DNA from: an uncultured Clostridia bacterium
GTDB lineage: Bacteria > Bacillota > Clostridia > Oscillospirales > CAG-272
Length of the DNA stretch: 5,448 bases
Reading direction: 5' to 3'
Assembly: GCA_946404295.1 (NCBI GenBank)
Contig: CAMJDE010000140.1
Coordinates: 1-5,448 of the forward strand
The stretch's first letter is position 1, and every line of letters starts with the position of its first letter. A program made the position numbers and the translations under genes. The notes under the pieces are model-generated. The model did not search any database. It was not told the origin of the DNA and saw only the letters and a program-made list of their open reading frames with translations. Positions 4,722-5,448 of this stretch are shown one piece after another.

Positions 4722-4986
4722 GAAAAACGTGCTTGCCCGTGTCAAGCGACGCTTGCGCGGGGGCGGCGAAGCGAGATGAACCGAACCGTCAAACGGGATT
4801 CGACGGCGCGCGGTGGGAGTGACGTTTTTGGATAGGGAAGAAGAGACCGCGAGAAAACGGAATTTCGCCCTTTGGGCGAATATCCGCGCGCCCTTCGCCT
4901 GGCAAGCGAGCTTGCCGATCTTCGGGCGGCGGATGCGGACCGGATTCCGCTCCGCGCAAGGCGCGGGCGGAGCCGGGGCCGATGAA
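4722..4986. other. Gene-free GC-rich spacer with scattered short hairpins
   Basis: I find no convincing gene here: open frames in this stretch are Arg/Ser/Pro-rich, lack ribosome binding sites and overlap the tRNA or promoter. It contains several isolated small inverted repeats: CAAGC-GAC-GCTTG (4743-4755), TTCGCCC-TTT-GGGCGAA (4864-4880), GGCAAG-CGAG-CTTGCC (4901-4916), and a GCTCCGC/GCGGAGC pair around 4948-4975. Stem sequences differ, as in the array at 1159-1252, but no constant linker joins them. It may be decayed sequence. Confidence 0.5.
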
Positions 4987-5053
4987 GGGTGACGCCTCCA
5001 GACAGAAAAAGCACAGCCCGCTTGGGGCTGTGCTCTGTCTGGAGGCGCCACCC
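4987..5053. repeat. Inverted repeat of the tRNA-Cys 3' end flanking its terminator
   Basis: Bases 4987-5005 (GGGTGACGCCTCCAGACAG) match the reverse complement of 5035-5053 at 18 of 19 positions. The right arm is the T-stem/acceptor 3' strand and CCA of tRNA-Cys plus 5 downstream bases. Between the arms lies the terminator stem with a 4-nt A bulge. Together they make a nested hairpin whose outer arm would pair with the tRNA 3' end if transcription ran past the terminator. Confidence 0.85.
5006..5034 (-). terminator. Terminator of tRNA-Cys
   Basis: On the minus strand AGCACAGCCC (5034-5025) pairs with GGGCTGTGCT (5019-5010) around a 5-nt loop. A T-run (5010-5006) covers the base of the stem and beyond. 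The hairpin starts 5 nt after the encoded CCA, so very little 3' trailer is left to process. Confidence 0.9.
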
Positions 5054-5113
5054 GGAATCGGACCGGGGATGAAGGTTTTGCAGACCTCTGCCTTACCGCT
5101 TGGCTATGGCGCC
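5040..5113 (-). tRNA. tRNA-Cys (anticodon GCA), CCA encoded
   Basis: The 74-nt cloverleaf has acceptor GGCGCCA pairing with TGGCGCC, discriminator U as required for tRNA-Cys, and a genomically encoded CCA (5042-5040). The D-arm region reads GCCAAGCGGTAAGGC. The anticodon stem GAGGT/ACCTT contains one G-U pair, with loop CTGCAAA giving anticodon GCA. The T-arm is CCCGG-TCCGATT-CCGGG, with TCC instead of TTC at its start. No convincing promoter is visible in the 215 bp before it. Confidence 0.97.
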
Positions 5114-5136
5114 GGATGGGGAAGTTACCGGGGGTC

Positions 5137-5158
5137 GCGGATTACGGGGCTCTGAACC
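5137..5158 (-). pseudogene. Remnant of the 3' end of tRNA-Gly
   Basis: GCGGATTACGGGGCTC at 5137-5152 is identical to 5377-5392, the acceptor and T-stem 3' strand of tRNA-Gly, 240 bp away in the same orientation. The match continues to 5158 after a 1-nt insertion (CTC-T-GAACC versus CTC-GAACC). No D-arm or anticodon arm can be found on its upstream side, so only the 3' part is present. This is either a decayed duplicate or an attachment-site-like repeat. Confidence 0.75.
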
Positions 5159-5214
5159 GGGGTTCAAGCCGGAAACGCGCACGATCTGTACGAAGAGAGA
5201 AGCGAAACGCACGA

Positions 5215-5229
5215 GGGCTCTGAACCCGC
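5215..5229 (-). repeat. Second partial T-arm copy
   Basis: GGGCTCTGAACC (5215-5226) repeats 5147-5158 exactly, including the extra T that distinguishes both from the intact tRNA-Gly. The next three bases (CGC) match tRNA-Gly better than the first remnant does. The shared insertion suggests the two remnants are related to each other rather than each derived separately from the gene. Confidence 0.6.
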
Positions 5230-5279
5230 GCGTCGAAGGACGGCGTGGGAACTTCTGCTCGGCTGGGACGACGCGCTTG

Positions 5280-5319
5280 GAATATCGCCTCGAACGGCGA
5301 TATTCGGGGTTCGACCCGA
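5280..5319. repeat. Perfect 10-bp hairpin followed by a T-arm-like hairpin
   Basis: GAATATCGCC (5280-5289) pairs with GGCGATATTC (5296-5305) around the loop TCGAAC. Overlapping its end, TCGGG (5304-5308) pairs with CCCGA (5315-5319) around GTTCGA, which resembles a tRNA T-arm with one base missing. There is no T-run on either strand, so it is not a terminator. Confidence 0.6.
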
Positions 5320-5329
5320 GAGCGGTTCG

Positions 5330-5372
5330 AAAAAGGGCGGGAAGGATCCACGGGATCCTTCCCGCCCTTTTT
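5330..5372 (-). terminator. Strong terminator after tRNA-Gly
   Basis: A perfect 20-bp stem (5330-5349 with 5353-5372) with a 3-nt loop has GC-rich core GGGCGGGAAGGATCC and A/T runs at both ends. It begins directly after the CCA of tRNA-Gly. It should stop tRNA-Gly transcription and separate it from tRNA-Cys. The symmetry would also allow function in the other direction. Confidence 0.93.
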
Positions 5373-5448
5373 TGGAGCGGATTACGGGGCTCGAACCCGC
5401 CACCTCGACCTTGGCAAGGTCGCGCTCTACCAAATGAGCTAAATCCGC
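5373..5448 (-). tRNA. tRNA-Gly (anticodon GCC), CCA encoded
   Basis: The complete 76-nt cloverleaf ends exactly at the window edge. Acceptor GCGGATT pairs with AATCCGC, followed by discriminator T and encoded CCA (5375-5373). The D-arm is GCTC-ATTTGGTA-GAGC, the anticodon arm CGACC-TTGCCAA-GGTCG gives GCC, and the T-arm is GCGGG-TTCGAGC-CCCGT with one G-U pair. Its promoter lies outside the window. Confidence 0.97.

Noticed and set aside
4662..5051. Minus-strand open frames in the spacer before the HTH gene
   Set aside because: They run through the tRNA-Cys 3' end, its terminator and the HTH promoter, and encode Arg/Ser/Pro-rich sequence without a ribosome binding site.
5142..5442. Small open frames at the right edge on both strands
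   Set aside because: They overlap tRNA-Gly, its terminator or the tRNA debris and are chance frames in GC-rich structured sequence.

Overview
This window looks like a chromosomal segment of an uncultured, moderately to highly GC-rich Bacillota, most likely a member of Clostridia. The evidence is indirect: strong AGGAG-type ribosome binding sites, near-consensus sigma-A promoters with 17-bp spacers, tRNA genes that encode their own CCA, small clostridial-type lipoproteins, and a membrane-bound XRE regulator. No rRNA, ribosomal protein or other taxonomic marker is present, so the assignment is an inference. Every gene I can support lies on the minus strand, so the biological order runs from high to low coordinates.

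From the right edge: tRNA-Gly(GCC) occupies the last 76 bases and is followed by a perfect 20-bp terminator hairpin. Next comes about 215 bp of tRNA debris, including a repeat of the tRNA-Gly 3' end. tRNA-Cys(GCA) and its terminator follow; that terminator is embedded in a longer inverted copy of the tRNA-Cys 3' end. About 265 bp (4722-4986) then carries no gene. An XRE-type helix-turn-helix protein with five predicted membrane segments (4665-3250) has its own promoter and a downstream hairpin.

The centre is an apparent four-gene operon read from one promoter at 3133-3161. It holds an 81-residue protein of unknown function and then three paralogous small lipoproteins (148, 165 and 142 aa) with almost the same signal peptide but divergent mature parts. 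The 49, 46 and 46 nt gaps contain no terminator. A 143-bp stretch spanning the end of one lipoprotein gene, the spacer and the signal peptide of the next is perfectly repeated 544 bp away.

The operon ends at a strong hairpin (1255-1286). Beyond it lies an ordered array of hairpins with unrelated stems joined by a constant 7-nt linker (A-A/T-TTCA-C/T). The last hairpin has a U-tract that runs into two tandem, near-perfect promoters driving an ABC exporter gene. That gene starts at 1033 and leaves the window at base 1; only its transmembrane half is visible.

Functionally this is a cell-envelope neighbourhood: a membrane-anchored regulator, a set of diversified secreted lipoproteins, and an ABC exporter. 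Whether the regulator controls the lipoprotein operon is plausible from adjacency but unproven. The least ordinary signals are the hairpin array, the mosaic lipoprotein repeat with a 16-bp inverted repeat inside one copy, and the tRNA-derived repeats. No transposase, integrase or CRISPR array is visible.
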